NCBI RefSeq assembly: GCF_018780385.1 | Contig: NZ_JADMJO010000004.1 | Span: forward strand, 99,378 to 163,377 | From: Hydrogenophaga sp. | GTDB taxonomy: Bacteria; Pseudomonadota; Gammaproteobacteria; Burkholderiales; Burkholderiaceae_C | Direction of reading: 5' to 3' | DNA: 64,000 nucleotides | Part shown: piece after piece, positions 11,117 to 20,846 of the stretch | Layout: every line of letters starts with the position of its first letter | Numbering within the stretch: the first letter of the stretch is position 1 | The notes under the pieces: generated by a model | The model's input: the letters and a program-made list of their open reading frames with translations, nothing else | Databases searched by the model: none | What the model was told of the DNA's origin: nothing | Program-made: the position numbers and the translations under genes

Positions 11117-12232
11117 ATGGACTTCGATTTCAGTGACGACCAGGAACAACTGCGCGACGCGGTGCGCAAATGGGTCGACAAGGCTTACACCTTCGAGCGC
11201 CGCACCGGCATCGTGGCCGCGGGCGGCTTTGACCGTTCGGTCTATGGCGAACTCGCCGAGCTCGGGCTGGCCAGCCTCTACGTGAGCGAGGACGACGGCG
11301 GCATGGGCATGGGCCCCATCGAGGGCATGGTGGTGATGGAAGAGCTGGGCCGCGGCATCGTGCTCGAACCACTTGCCCAGACCCTGGTCACCTCAGGCGT
11401 GCTCGGCGGCTATGCCTCGACCGAACTGAAGGCCGCCTGGCTTCCACGCATGGCTTCGGGTGAAGCGCTGGTGGTGCTCGCGCACCAGGAGCGCAAGGCC
11501 CGCTACAAGCTCGACGTGTGCGCCACCACCGCCACCCAGGCCGGCAGCGGGTGGACGATCTCCGGCGCCAAGAACGTGGTGCCCGCCGCCGACCAGGCCG
11601 ATGCCTTCGTCGTGCCCGCCATGGCCGCGGGCAAACTGGCGCTGTTCCTCGTGGAGCGCTCCGCCTCGGGCGTGAGCACCAGCGGCCACCACACGCAAGA
11701 CGGCGGACGCGCCGGTGACGTGACGCTCAAGGACGCGCCGGCCCAGCTCATCACCTCCGATGGCCTGACCGCTCTGGAGCACGGCGTGGACATCGGCATC
11801 GCGGCCACCTGCGCCGAAGCCGTGGGCGTGATGGACAAGACCCTGGCCATCACGGTTGAGTACATGAACACGCGCAAGCAGTTCGGCGTGGCGATTGCCA
11901 CCTTCCAGGCGCTGCGCCACCGCGTCGCCGACATGAAGATGCAGCTGGAACTCATGCGCTCCATGAGCTACTACGCCAGTCTCAAGCTCAACGCACCGGC
12001 AGCCGAGCGCCGCGCGGCCATGGCGCGCGCCAAGGTGCAACTCGGCACGTCCATGCGCTTCGTGGGCCAGCAGGCGGTGCAGCTGCATGGTGGCATCGGG
12101 GTGACCGACGAGTACATCGTGAGCCACTACTTCAAGAAGCTCACCCAGATGGAAATGACCTTCGGCGACACCTTGCACCACCTGGGCGAGGTGTCCAGCC
12201 GGATGCAGGACACGGCTGGCGTGTTCGCCTGA
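11117..12232 (+). CDS. Acyl-CoA dehydrogenase, small-type member of a pair
   Basis: A 371-residue ACAD-family protein co-transcribed with the preceding gene (11-base gap, GAGGAGAA ribosome binding site). It begins MDFDFSDDQEQLRDAVRKWV and retains the C-terminal helical domain (NTRKQFGVAIATFQALRHRV near 255; QLHGGIGVTDEY near 320). The beta domain is more degenerate than in its partner: the usual S-E-P-x-A/G-G-S-D loop is replaced by HQERKARYKLDV. This is typical of the small subunit of PimC/PimD-like pairs, so the two probably form one enzyme. A good terminator follows. Confidence 0.86.
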   Translation: MDFDFSDDQEQLRDAVRKWVDKAYTFERRTGIVAAGGFDRSVYGELAELGLASLYVSEDDGGMGMGPIEGMVVMEELGRGIVLEPLAQTLVTSGVLGGYASTELKAAWLPRMASGEALVVLAHQERKARYKLDVCATTATQAGSGWTISGAKNVVPAADQADAFVVPAMAAGKLALFLVERSASGVSTSGHHTQDGGRAGDVTLKDAPAQLITSDGLTALEHGVDIGIAATCAEAVGVMDKTLAITVEYMNTRKQFGVAIATFQALRHRVADMKMQLELMRSMSYYASLKLNAPAAERRAAMARAKVQLGTSMRFVGQQAVQLHGGIGVTDEYIVSHYFKKLTQMEMTFGDTLHHLGEVSSRMQDTAGVFA

Positions 12233-12245
12233 TCATCCTCACCCC

Positions 12246-12276
12246 AACGGCCCGCTCCCTGCGGGCCGTTTTGTTT
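12246..12276 (+). terminator. Intrinsic terminator of the acyl-CoA dehydrogenase pair
   Basis: AACGGCCCGC-TCCCT-GCGGGCCGTT forms a 10-bp stem followed by TTGTTTT, 13 bases after the stop. Confidence 0.9.
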
Positions 12277-12307
12277 TCGCCATCCCAAGAACAATCAGGA
12301 GACACGC

Positions 12308-13684
12308 ATGACCACCCGCCGCCACCTCTTTGCGCTGGCCGTCAGCAGCCTGCTGCTGGGCGCCTGCGCCACCGGGCCGCAAGGCGCCAGCCAGCCCCCC
12401 ATCGTCTTCGTGCACGGCAATGGCGACTCCGCCTCCATCTGGCAGAGCACGGTGTGGCGCTTCGAGTCCAACGGCTGGCCGCGCGAGCGCCTGCACGCCA
12501 TCGACCTGCCCTACCCGCTGGCGCGCGACGAGGACGGCAAAGCCCAGCCCGGACGCACCTCCACCGCCGAGCACATGGCCTACCTCAAGGCCGAGGTCGA
12601 CAAGGTGCTGAAGGCCACCGGCGCGAAGCATGTGGTTCTGGTGGCCAACTCGCGCGGCGGCAATGCGGTGCGCAACTACATCCAGAACGGCGGCGGCGAC
12701 AAGACCGTGAGCCACGCGGTGCTGGGTGGCACGCCCAACCACGGCGTGTGGGCCACCAAAGGCTTTCGTGAAGCCAACGAGTTCTCGGGCACCGGGCCTT
12801 TCCTCACAGGCCTGAATGCGCCCAAAAACGCTGCGGGCGACGAGGTGACCGGCCCGGTGAAGTGGATGACCATCCGATCGGACAACAACGACAAGTTCGC
12901 CCAACCCGACGGTCTGTGGATCGGTGCCAAGGGAACGCCGACCAACGTGACGTTCGACGGCCCGGCGCTCAAGGGTGCGACCAACGCCGTGCTGCCGCGC
13001 GTGGACCACCGCGAGACCTCGTTTTCGCCCGCCGCCTTCGACACCACCTACCGCTTCATCACCGGCCAGGGACCCAAGACCTTGAACGTGGTCATGCAAG
13101 CCCCGGTGGTGCTCAACGGCAAGGTCACCGGCCTCGGCCTGGCGCCCACCGACCCGGCCAGCGGCAGCTACGCGAACAACCTGCCCCTGCCGGGCGCGCA
13201 GCTCGCCGTGTACGCCACCGACCCCGCCACCGGCGAGCGCAAGGGCGCCGCCGTGCACGGCAAGACCGTGGGACCAGATGGTCTCTGGGGTCCGTTCACC
13301 GCACAGGTCGGCGTGCCCTACGAATTCGTGATCAGCGCGCCGGGCTACGCCACCACGCACATCTACCGCAGCCCCTTCCCGCGCTCCAGCGAGCTGATTC
13401 ACCTGCGCGCCGAGCGGACCGTTGCCGCCGACAAGGACGCCAAGTCCACCGTCACCTTCACACGGCCGCGTGGCTACTTCGATGCGGAGCGCGACAAGAT
13501 GGCTTTTGACGGCAAGGCGCTGCCCGGCGTGCCGCCCAACGGTGCCGGCGTGTCGAGCTCAAAGATCAAGCTGATGGAAGACGGTGTTCGCGCGATGTCG
13601 GCGGAGTTCAACGGCGAGAGGATCGTCGGACGCAGCTGGCCGGCGGCCGACAACCGCCTCGTCATCCTCGAATTGACAAACTGA
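12308..13684 (+). CDS. Lipoprotein alpha/beta hydrolase (lipase/esterase-like)
   Basis: A 458-residue exported lipoprotein: basic start MTTRRHLF, hydrophobic core and lipobox LLGAC with the acylated Cys at residue 20. The alpha/beta-hydrolase part begins IVFVHGNGDSASIW (about 31-44). The nucleophile elbow reads VANSRGGNAV with Ser115; Arg takes the position after the Ser and Asn the position before, a variant of GxSxG. The C-terminal 200 residues (from about 260) look like a separate beta-rich domain with PGAQLAVYATDPATGERKG and repeated loops. It is monocistronic between two terminator-like ends. The substrate is unknown; polyester or lipid ester hydrolysis would fit. Confidence 0.78.
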   Translation: MTTRRHLFALAVSSLLLGACATGPQGASQPPIVFVHGNGDSASIWQSTVWRFESNGWPRERLHAIDLPYPLARDEDGKAQPGRTSTAEHMAYLKAEVDKVLKATGAKHVVLVANSRGGNAVRNYIQNGGGDKTVSHAVLGGTPNHGVWATKGFREANEFSGTGPFLTGLNAPKNAAGDEVTGPVKWMTIRSDNNDKFAQPDGLWIGAKGTPTNVTFDGPALKGATNAVLPRVDHRETSFSPAAFDTTYRFITGQGPKTLNVVMQAPVVLNGKVTGLGLAPTDPASGSYANNLPLPGAQLAVYATDPATGERKGAAVHGKTVGPDGLWGPFTAQVGVPYEFVISAPGYATTHIYRSPFPRSSELIHLRAERTVAADKDAKSTVTFTRPRGYFDAERDKMAFDGKALPGVPPNGAGVSSSKIKLMEDGVRAMSAEFNGERIVGRSWPAADNRLVILELTN

Positions 13685-13698
13685 AGCCGCCTCGGACT

Positions 13699-14256
13699 TC
13701 AGGCGTGCAGGCGCGAGCTCTTGGGCAGGTGCGACATCAGGAACTCCATCTGGTCCGCCAGAATGCGGCGGTTGCGCAGGATGAAGTCTTCCCACAGGCT
13801 GGGCACGTAGGGCGCGTAGAGCAGCCCCATGTGCGCCTGCTCGGGCGTGCGGTTGCCCTTGCGGTGGTTGCACGAGCGGCAGGCCGTCACCACGTTCATC
13901 CACAGGTCGCGCCCGTTCTGCCCCAGCGGCACAATGTGCTCGCGGGTCAATTCTTCCTCGACGAAATGTTCACCGCAGTAGGCACACACATTGCGGTCGC
14001 GCGCAAACAGCTTGCTGTTGGTCAGCGTGGGACGCAGGTCGAACGGGTTGATGCGCGGCACGCCCTGGGTGCCGATGATGGAGTTGACGTTGATGATGGA
14101 CTGGCGTCCGGTGATCGCGTTGTGTCCACCATGAAACACCGCGATCTCGGCCCCCATCTCCCAGCGCACTTCGTCCGCAGCGTAGTGCAGCACGGCTTCT
14201 TCAAGGCTGATCCACGACTGTGGCAAGCCCTGGGCTGAGAGTTTCAAGACCTTCAA
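13699..14256 (-). CDS. HNH endonuclease family protein
   Basis: A 185-residue protein whose centre is a zinc-ribbon HNH motif: CAYCG near 91, LTREHIVPLGQNG near 104 with the metal-binding His, NVVTACRSCNHRKGNRTP near 121 holding the second CxxC. The N-terminal 80 residues are unlike restriction enzymes. Related proteins are single-copy chromosomal genes across Burkholderiales, so this looks like a housekeeping family of unknown role and not part of a restriction or phage module. No phage or methylase gene is nearby. It is convergent with the lipoprotein hydrolase, 14 bases apart. Confidence 0.85.
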   Translation of the reverse strand: MKVLKLSAQGLPQSWISLEEAVLHYAADEVRWEMGAEIAVFHGGHNAITGRQSIINVNSIIGTQGVPRINPFDLRPTLTNSKLFARDRNVCAYCGEHFVEEELTREHIVPLGQNGRDLWMNVVTACRSCNHRKGNRTPEQAHMGLLYAPYVPSLWEDFILRNRRILADQMEFLMSHLPKSSRLHA

Positions 14257-14446
14257 GACGGACTCCTTTGTGCATTGGCATCAACGGAAAACAGGCCTGG
14301 GGAGGCTCAACATCGCCCGCAGGTCTGACCTGCGAACGTGTATCGTCGTGTGTCAATATAGCGCGCTTTGATGACGCAGCCCGTCACGCAGCCACATTCC
14401 CCCCTGCAGCCAGGCTGACCGCGGCCCCACACCCCTCCGACCCGGC

Positions 14447-15526
14447 ATGAAAATCTTTCGCGGCTTGCGCAGCCGCCGCTCCACCACAAACGATGCGGTT
14501 CCCAGCGACTGCGCACTCACCATCGGCAATTTCGACGGCGTGCACCGTGGCCACCAGGCCATGCTGGCGTTGCTCAACAACGAGGCAAAGCACCGAGGCG
14601 TGCCCAGCTGCGTGATGACCTTCGAGCCACATCCACGGGACTACTTCGCTGCCCTCCACCACCAACCCGAGCTCGCCCCCGCCCGCATCGCCACGCTGCG
14701 CGACAAGCTGCAGGAACTCGAACGCTGTGGTGTCGACCAGTGCGTGGTGCTGCCCTTCAATGCCAGACTCGCTACACAGACACCGCAGGCCTTCATTGAC
14801 GACATCCTGGTCGGCTCGCTGGGCGTGAAGTACGTGCTGGTGGGCGACGACTTCCGCTTTGGCGCCAAACGCGTTGGCGACTACGCCATGCTGGATACCG
14901 CCGGCAACCGGCTGGGCTTTGATGTGGCGCGCATGCAAAGCTACGAGGTACACGGCCTGCGCGTGTCCAGCTCAGCTGTGCGCCAAGCCCTGGCAGATGG
15001 CCGCATGGACGACGTCGCAGCGCTGCTCGGCCGGCCCTACAGCGTCAGCGGCCACGTGGTGCACGGACGCAAGCTCGGCCGCCAGCTCGCCGAGAGCAGC
15101 CCCGGCCGGGGCGACGGATTTCGCACCCTCAACTTGCGGTTTTCCCACTGGAAACCCGCGGCCAGTGGCATCTTCGCGGTGCTGGTGCACGGTCTCGGCC
15201 CCCATGCCGATTCACCACCCCTGCCCGGCGTGGCCAACCTCGGCGTGCGTCCTTCGCTTGACCCCGATGACGTGAACGGCGGGCGGGTGCTGCTCGAAAC
15301 CCATTGCCTCGACTGGCCCGGGGCTCTAGCCGCCAGCCTGCCCGACGGGGAGGCCTACGGTAAAATCGTCCGCGTGGAACTGCTGCACAAACTGCATGAC
15401 GAGCTGAAATACGACAGTCTGGACGCCCTGACCCAGGGCATCGCACGCGACTGTGACGACGCACGTGCGTTCTTCGCCTCGTTGCACACCCAAACACACC
15501 GCCAGACCACGCGCGACCGAATTTAG
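14447..15526 (+). CDS. ribF: Bifunctional riboflavin kinase/FAD synthetase
   Basis: Makes FMN and then FAD from riboflavin; 359 residues. The N-terminal adenylyltransferase domain has TIGNFDGVHRGHQAM near 26 and a GDDFRFGAKR segment near 132. The C-terminal flavokinase domain contains PYSVSGHVVHGRKLGRQL near 194 and GVANLGVRPS near 262. The first 22 residues (a basic KIFRGLRSRRS start) extend beyond E. coli RibF but are common in this family. It heads the ribF-ileS-lspA group, with about 120 bases containing an inverted repeat before ileS. No FMN riboswitch was seen upstream. Confidence 0.95.
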   Translation: MKIFRGLRSRRSTTNDAVPSDCALTIGNFDGVHRGHQAMLALLNNEAKHRGVPSCVMTFEPHPRDYFAALHHQPELAPARIATLRDKLQELERCGVDQCVVLPFNARLATQTPQAFIDDILVGSLGVKYVLVGDDFRFGAKRVGDYAMLDTAGNRLGFDVARMQSYEVHGLRVSSSAVRQALADGRMDDVAALLGRPYSVSGHVVHGRKLGRQLAESSPGRGDGFRTLNLRFSHWKPAASGIFAVLVHGLGPHADSPPLPGVANLGVRPSLDPDDVNGGRVLLETHCLDWPGALAASLPDGEAYGKIVRVELLHKLHDELKYDSLDALTQGIARDCDDARAFFASLHTQTHRQTTRDRI

Positions 15527-15551
15527 ACCTCGCGTCTATCCGGTCGCTGCC

Positions 15552-15626
15552 CTTCGACAGGCTCAGGGCGAACGGTGTCTCTTCCAGTCCCCTCTCATTC
15601 CCCCGTTCGGGCTGAGCTTGTCGAAG
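15552..15626. repeat. Inverted pair of the CTTCGACA/TGTCGAAG repeat
   Basis: A 24-base arm beginning CTTCGACAGGCTCAGGG (15552-15575) faces its near-perfect complement ending GCTGAGCTTGTCGAAG (15603-15626), with 27 bases between. In RNA this would form a long hairpin between ribF and ileS. Related arms occur at 35290-35367 and 53461-53484. Confidence 0.8.
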
Positions 15627-15645
15627 CCACCACGGAATCCTCGCC

Positions 15646-18513
15646 ATGTCTGAATCCACCTCCGCTGCCACCGATTACCGCAGCACCCTGAACCTGCCTG
15701 ACACGCCCTTCCCCATGCGCGGCGACCTGCCCAAGCGCGAGCCGGGCTGGGTCAAGGCCTGGAGCGAGGAAGGCCTGTACCAACGCCTGCGCGTGGCGCG
15801 CGCCGGCGCGCCGCTGTTCGTGCTGCACGATGGCCCACCTTACGCCAACGGCAAGCTGCACATCGGCCATGCGCTCAACAAGATCCTCAAGGACATGATC
15901 GTCAAGAGCCGCCAGCTGGCCGGGTTCGACGCGCAGTACATCCCGGGCTGGGACTGCCACGGTCTGCCGATCGAGAACGCGATCGAGAAGCTGCACGGCC
16001 GCAACCTCGGCCGTGACGAGATGCAGGCCAAGAGCCGCGCCTTCGCCACCGGGCAGATCGACCAGCAGCGCGAGGACTTCCGCCGCCTGGGCGTGCTGGG
16101 CGACTGGGAGCGCCCCTACCGCACCATGGACCCGGCCAACGAGGCCGGCGAGGTCCGCGCCTTCAAGCGCGTGATCGAACGCGGTTTCGTCTACCGCGGC
16201 TTGAAGCCGGTGTACTGGTGCTTCGACTGCGGCTCATCGCTGGCCGAGTTCGAGATCGAATACGCCGACAAGAAGAGCGAAACACTGGACGTGGCCTTCG
16301 AGACCGACGACGCCTCGAAGCTGGCCACCGCCTTCGGCCTGAGCGCGCTGCCTGCGGGCAAGACCGCGTTCGCCGTCATCTGGACCACCACCGCCTGGAC
16401 CATCCCCGCCAACCAGGCGCTCAACGCCCACCCGGACTTCACCTACGCCCTGGTGGACACGCCGCTGGGCTGCCTGGTGCTGGCAGAGACCCTGGTCGAC
16501 AAATGCCTGGAGCGTTTCGGCCTCACGGGCACGGTGCTGGCCACCGCTTCGGGCAAGGCGCTGGGCGGCCTGAACTTCCGCCACCCGCTGTTCGATGTGG
16601 ACACCGGCTATCGCCGACTCTCACCGGTCTACTTGGCCGAGTACGTGAGTGACGCCGACGGCACCGGCCTCGTGCACTCCTCGCCCGCCTACGGCCTGGA
16701 CGATTTCAACTCCTGCGCCGCCCACGGCCTGTCGGTGGACGACATCCTCAACCCCGTGCAGGGCAACGGTGCCTACGCGGCCGACTTCCCCCTGTTCGGC
16801 GGCCTGCACATCTGGAAGGCCGTGCCGGTCATCCTCGAGACGCTGAAGAGCGCCGGCCGCCTGCTGGCCACGCAAACCATCACCCACAGCTACCCCCACT
16901 GCTGGCGTCACAAGACGCCGGTGATCTACCGCGCCGCGGCGCAGTGGTTCGTGCGCATGGACGAGGGCGAGGGCGTGTTCACGAAAGACAAGGCGCCGCG
17001 CACGCTGCGCCAGACCGCGCTGGATGCCATCGAGCAGACGAAATTTTTCCCGTCCAACGGCAAGGCGCGCCTGCACGACATGATCGCCAACCGGCCCGAC
17101 TGGTGCATCTCGCGCCAACGCAGCTGGGGCGTGCCCATCCCGTTCTTCCTGCACAAGGACAGTGGCGAGCTGCACCCGCGCACGATGGAAATCCTCGACC
17201 AGGCCGCGGACATCGTGGAAAAGGGTGGCATCGAGGCCTGGAGCCGCGTGACGGCCGAGGACATCCTGGGCGCCGCGGACGCACCGCACTACACCAAGAG
17301 CACCGACATCCTCGAGGTGTGGTTCGATTCGGGCTCGACCTTCCAGCACGTGCTGCGCGGCAGCCACGCCAAAGCCTACGACCGCTTGCCGTACCACGAC
17401 AACGGCCCCGAGGCCGACCTGTACCTTGAGGGCCACGACCAGCACCGCGGCTGGTTCCACAGCTCGCTGCTGCTGGGCTGCGCGCTCTACGACCGCGCGC
17501 CCTACCGCGGCATCCTGACGCACGGCTTCAACGTCGACGGCCAGGGCCGCAAGATGAGCAAGTCCCTGGGCAACGTGATCGAGATCGAGACCTTTGCCAA
17601 GGAGCCGGGCGCTGAAATCGCGCGGCTCTGGGTCGCGTCCACCGACTACTCGGGCGACCCGCCGATGGACAAGAAGGTGATCGCGCGCGTGACCGACGCC
17701 TACCGCCGCATCCGCAACACCCTGCGCTTCCTGCTCGCCAACGTGAGCGACTTCGACCCCGCCACCGACGCCGTGCCCTTCGATCAGATGCTGGAGATCG
17801 ACCGCTACGCCCTGGCGCGCGCCGCGCAGTTCCAGGCCGAGGTGCTGTCGCACTATGAGGTGTACGAGTTCCACCCGGTGGTGGCCAAGCTGCAGGTGTA
17901 TTGCTCTGAAGACCTGGGCGCGTTCTACCTCGACGTGCTCAAGGACCGGCTCTACACCACCGCGCCGGGCAGCCCGGCACGGCGCAGCGCCCAGACCGCG
18001 CTGCACCAGATCACCCACGCCATGTTGCGCTGGATGGCGCCCTTCCTCAGCTTCACGGCCGAAGAAGCCTGGCCGGTGCTGGCCGGCGCGCAGAACCAAG
18101 GCTCGATCTTCTTCGAGACCTTTGCCAAGCTGCCCGCTGCCGATGAAACGCTGCTGGCGAAGTGGTCGCGCATCCGCGCGGTGCGCGAGACAGTGAACAA
18201 GGAGATCGAGACGGTGCGCACCGCCGGCGGCGTGGGTTCGTCCCTGCAAGCCACGGTCCAGCTCACCGTGCCGGCCGATGACCATGCCTTGCTGACCTCG
18301 CTCGGCGACGACCTCAAGTTCGTGCTGATCGTCTCGCAGGTCGAATTGCTGGAAGGCGACGCCCGGGTCGACGTGATTCCGGCCACCGCCGCCAAGTGCG
18401 AGCGCTGCTGGCACTACCGCGACGACGTGGGCGTGGACATGGCCCACGCCACGCTGTGCGGCCGCTGCGTCAGCAACCTGTTCGGCGCGGGCGAAGCGCG
18501 CTCGGTGGCCTGA
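15646..18513 (+). CDS. ileS: Isoleucyl-tRNA synthetase
   Basis: Class I aminoacyl-tRNA synthetase charging tRNA-Ile with isoleucine, 955 residues (E. coli 938). The ATP-binding HIGH motif is in [10 protein letters not shown] near 72, the KMSKS loop in [10 protein letters not shown] near 638, and the C-terminal zinc site as [10 protein letters not shown] near 918 plus CGRCVSN near 939. The editing (CP1) domain lies between the two ATP motifs, with the [14 protein letters not shown] segment near 246. Its TGA shares one base with the lspA ATG, so the two are coupled. Confidence 0.97.
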   Translation: MSESTSAATDYRSTLNLPDTPFPMRGDLPKREPGWVKAWSEEGLYQRLRVARAGAPLFVLHDGPPYANGKLHIGHALNKILKDMIVKSRQLAGFDAQYIPGWDCHGLPIENAIEKLHGRNLGRDEMQAKSRAFATGQIDQQREDFRRLGVLGDWERPYRTMDPANEAGEVRAFKRVIERGFVYRGLKPVYWCFDCGSSLAEFEIEYADKKSETLDVAFETDDASKLATAFGLSALPAGKTAFAVIWTTTAWTIPANQALNAHPDFTYALVDTPLGCLVLAETLVDKCLERFGLTGTVLATASGKALGGLNFRHPLFDVDTGYRRLSPVYLAEYVSDADGTGLVHSSPAYGLDDFNSCAAHGLSVDDILNPVQGNGAYAADFPLFGGLHIWKAVPVILETLKSAGRLLATQTITHSYPHCWRHKTPVIYRAAAQWFVRMDEGEGVFTKDKAPRTLRQTALDAIEQTKFFPSNGKARLHDMIANRPDWCISRQRSWGVPIPFFLHKDSGELHPRTMEILDQAADIVEKGGIEAWSRVTAEDILGAADAPHYTKSTDILEVWFDSGSTFQHVLRGSHAKAYDRLPYHDNGPEADLYLEGHDQHRGWFHSSLLLGCALYDRAPYRGILTHGFNVDGQGRKMSKSLGNVIEIETFAKEPGAEIARLWVASTDYSGDPPMDKKVIARVTDAYRRIRNTLRFLLANVSDFDPATDAVPFDQMLEIDRYALARAAQFQAEVLSHYEVYEFHPVVAKLQVYCSEDLGAFYLDVLKDRLYTTAPGSPARRSAQTALHQITHAMLRWMAPFLSFTAEEAWPVLAGAQNQGSIFFETFAKLPAADETLLAKWSRIRAVRETVNKEIETVRTAGGVGSSLQATVQLTVPADDHALLTSLGDDLKFVLIVSQVELLEGDARVDVIPATAAKCERCWHYRDDVGVDMAHATLCGRCVSNLFGAGEARSVA

Positions 18514-19022
18514 TGAGCAAGTTCAGTACGCAGGGCATCTGGCCCTGGCTGGGTCTGGCCGCCTTGCTCGTGGTGGCCGACCAGGTGACCAAGATGCTGA
18601 TCCTGGCCAACTACCAGTTGGGCGAGAGCACCTACATCACCAGCTTCTTCAATGTCGTGCGCGTGCACAACACGGGTGCCGCTTTCTCGTTCCTGGCCGA
18701 TGCGGGCGGATGGCAACGCTGGTTCTTCACCGCGGTGGGTGCGGCTGCGGCCGTGTTCATCGTGTGGATGCTGCGATCGCACCCGGGCCAGAAGCTGTTT
18801 GCGCTCGCACTGGCCTGCATTCTGGGCGGCGCCATCGGCAACGTGGTGGACCGCTTGCTGCACGGCTATGTGGTGGACTGGCTGGACTTCCACTGGGACT
18901 TGCTCAGTGGCCTGTTCCCGGGCGGCCACTTCCCGGCCTTCAACATCGCCGACATGGCCATCACGGTGGGCGCCATGGCGCTGATCCTCGACGAAATCCT
19001 TCGCGTGCGGCGCAACCGTTGA
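18513..19022 (+). CDS. lspA: Lipoprotein signal peptidase (signal peptidase II)
   Basis: Inner-membrane aspartyl protease that cleaves prolipoprotein signal peptides at the lipobox, 169 residues with four hydrophobic segments. The two catalytic aspartates are D113 in [18 protein letters not shown] and D147 in FNIADMAI; the [13 protein letters not shown] motif near 50 is also typical. The ATG overlaps the ileS stop by one base (TGATG), the classical ileS-lspA arrangement. Its substrates would include the lipoproteins encoded at 12308 and 34079. Confidence 0.96.
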   Translation: MSKFSTQGIWPWLGLAALLVVADQVTKMLILANYQLGESTYITSFFNVVRVHNTGAAFSFLADAGGWQRWFFTAVGAAAAVFIVWMLRSHPGQKLFALALACILGGAIGNVVDRLLHGYVVDWLDFHWDLLSGLFPGGHFPAFNIADMAITVGAMALILDEILRVRRNR

Positions 19023-19092
19023 ACCGGACGCTCACCCCGGGTAGCCGTGCCGCCCGAGAGCCGCGGCGCCCGGGCGTATAGTTTCCTCGTCA

Positions 19093-20754
19093 ATGAAACA
19101 TCTGTTGGATCTTCTGGCGGCCATCGCCCTTCTCGTCTGGGGCACGCACCTGGTGCGCAACGGCGTGCTGCGCGTCTTCGGCAGCAACCTGCGCCAGATC
19201 CTGGCCGCGAGCATGGGCAACCGCTTCACGGCAGCCCTCTCGGGTCTGGGCGTCACGGCCCTGGTGCAGTCCAGCACCGCCACCGCTCTCATCACCGCCT
19301 CCTTCGTTGGCCGCGGCCTGATCGCCCTGCCCGCCGCGCTGGCCGTGATGCTGGGCGCGGACATCGGCACCAGCCTGATGGCGGTGGTGTTCTCCTTTGA
19401 CCTGTCGTGGTTGTCGCCACTGTTCATCTTCCTGGGTGTCACGCTGTTCATCTCGCGTCAAGGCACACCCACCGGAGATCTCGGACGCGTGCTCATCGGC
19501 CTGGGCCTGATGCTGCTGGCCCTGCGCCTGATCTCCGGCGCCACCAGCGTGCTCACGCAAAACCCCGCGGTGCAGTTGATGCTGGAGTCCCTCACCAGCG
19601 ACCGCCTGCTCGAGATCCTGCTCGGTGCGGCACTCGCGGTGGTGGCCTATTCCAGCTTGGCCGTGGTGCTGCTGGCCTCCTCGCTCGCGTTGCAGGTGGT
19701 GGGGCTCGATGTGGCGCTGGGCATCGTGCTGGGCGCCAACCTGGGCAGCGGCATGCTCGCCGTGATCACCACCGCCAAGTCCGGTATCAGCACGCGCCAG
19801 GTGCCGCTGGGCAATCTGCTCTTCAAGGTGTTCGGCGTGGGCATCGCCATCTGGCTCATTCCCGCGTGGGTGCGTTTCATGCAGCCACTGGTGCAGGATC
19901 CGGCCACCCTCACCGTGCTGTTCCACCTGAGCTTCAACCTGATGGTGGGCGCGGTGTTCATCGGACTCACCCGGCCCGTGGCGAGGCTGGTGGAGCGCGT
20001 GCTGCCGCTGAAGGCGGACAAGAGCCCGCTGGACCGGCCCAACCACCTCGATCCCTCGGCCTTGGCCACACCCTCGCTGGCCATCTCCTGCGCCGCGCGC
20101 GAGGCCATGCACCAGGCCGACATCGTCGAGACCATGCTGCGGGGCGTGGTCACCGTGATCAAGACCAACGACGCCAAGCTCTCGCACGACTTGCGCAAGC
20201 TCGACGACTCGGTCGACAGCCTGTACTCGGCCATCAAGTACTACCTCACCAAGATCTCACGCCAGCAGCTCAGCGAGGCCGAAAGCCGGCGCTGGACCGA
20301 CATCATCAGCTTCACCATCAACATGGAGCAGATCGGCGACACGGTCGAGCGCGTGCTGCTGGACATCGAGGACAAGAAGATCCGCAAGGGGCGCAACTTC
20401 TCCGAAGCCGGCATGGCCGAGATCACCGAACTGCACGCCCGCCTGCTGGACAACCTGCGCCTGGGCATGAGCGTGTTCCTCAACGGAAACGTGCGCGACG
20501 CACAGCGGTTGCTCGAAGAGAAGGTGCGCTTTCGCGACATGGAGCGCGAGTACGCCGCCACCCACCTCGACCGCCTCTCGGGCCTGAGCCAGCAGAGCAT
20601 GGACACCAGTGCGCTGCACCTGGACCTGATCAGCGACTTGAAGCGCATCAACTCGCACATCTGCTCGATCGCCTACCCCATCCTCGACAGTGCGGGCGTG
20701 CTCGCTCCCAGCCGGCTTCGCGAGCCACCCTCGGCAGACGTCAGCCGCCTCTGA
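19093..20754 (+). CDS. Na/Pi-cotransporter family protein with PhoU-like C-terminus
   Basis: Membrane protein of 553 residues. The N-terminal 310 residues hold two inverted halves of the NptA/YjbB-type transporter. The first half has the QSSTATALITASF signature near 58; the second has a degenerate version (AYSSLAVVLLASSLAL near 187). The C-terminal region from about 340 is a PhoU-like helical domain (MEQIGDTVERVLLDIEDKKI). Family members transport phosphate; some act in efflux. TATAGT ends ten bases before the ATG and no Shine-Dalgarno sequence is visible. Confidence 0.87.
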   Translation: MKHLLDLLAAIALLVWGTHLVRNGVLRVFGSNLRQILAASMGNRFTAALSGLGVTALVQSSTATALITASFVGRGLIALPAALAVMLGADIGTSLMAVVFSFDLSWLSPLFIFLGVTLFISRQGTPTGDLGRVLIGLGLMLLALRLISGATSVLTQNPAVQLMLESLTSDRLLEILLGAALAVVAYSSLAVVLLASSLALQVVGLDVALGIVLGANLGSGMLAVITTAKSGISTRQVPLGNLLFKVFGVGIAIWLIPAWVRFMQPLVQDPATLTVLFHLSFNLMVGAVFIGLTRPVARLVERVLPLKADKSPLDRPNHLDPSALATPSLAISCAAREAMHQADIVETMLRGVVTVIKTNDAKLSHDLRKLDDSVDSLYSAIKYYLTKISRQQLSEAESRRWTDIISFTINMEQIGDTVERVLLDIEDKKIRKGRNFSEAGMAEITELHARLLDNLRLGMSVFLNGNVRDAQRLLEEKVRFRDMEREYAATHLDRLSGLSQQSMDTSALHLDLISDLKRINSHICSIAYPILDSAGVLAPSRLREPPSADVSRL

Positions 20755-20846
20755 CGGCGTCCGGGCCTTGGGCCGCGCGGCTGCGAAATCGCAGGTGCTG
20801 TGCTACGCTGACCCTCCGTTCCGCGACCCGCCCAGGAGACAACAAC

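Noticed and set aside
13699..14256. Restriction-modification or phage origin of the HNH gene
   Set aside because: No methyltransferase, integrase or other phage gene around; composition matches its neighbours; similar genes are conserved in Burkholderiales.
16621..18447. 608-residue open frame antisense to ileS
   Set aside because: Rich in Arg, Val, Gly and His from reading GC-rich codons backwards. No domain, and ileS is clearly coding.
19407..20846. Upstream extension of the aminotransferase reading frame
   Set aside because: Runs out of phase through the Na/Pi transporter; the ATG at 20847 has a strong AGGAGA and starts the conserved protein.
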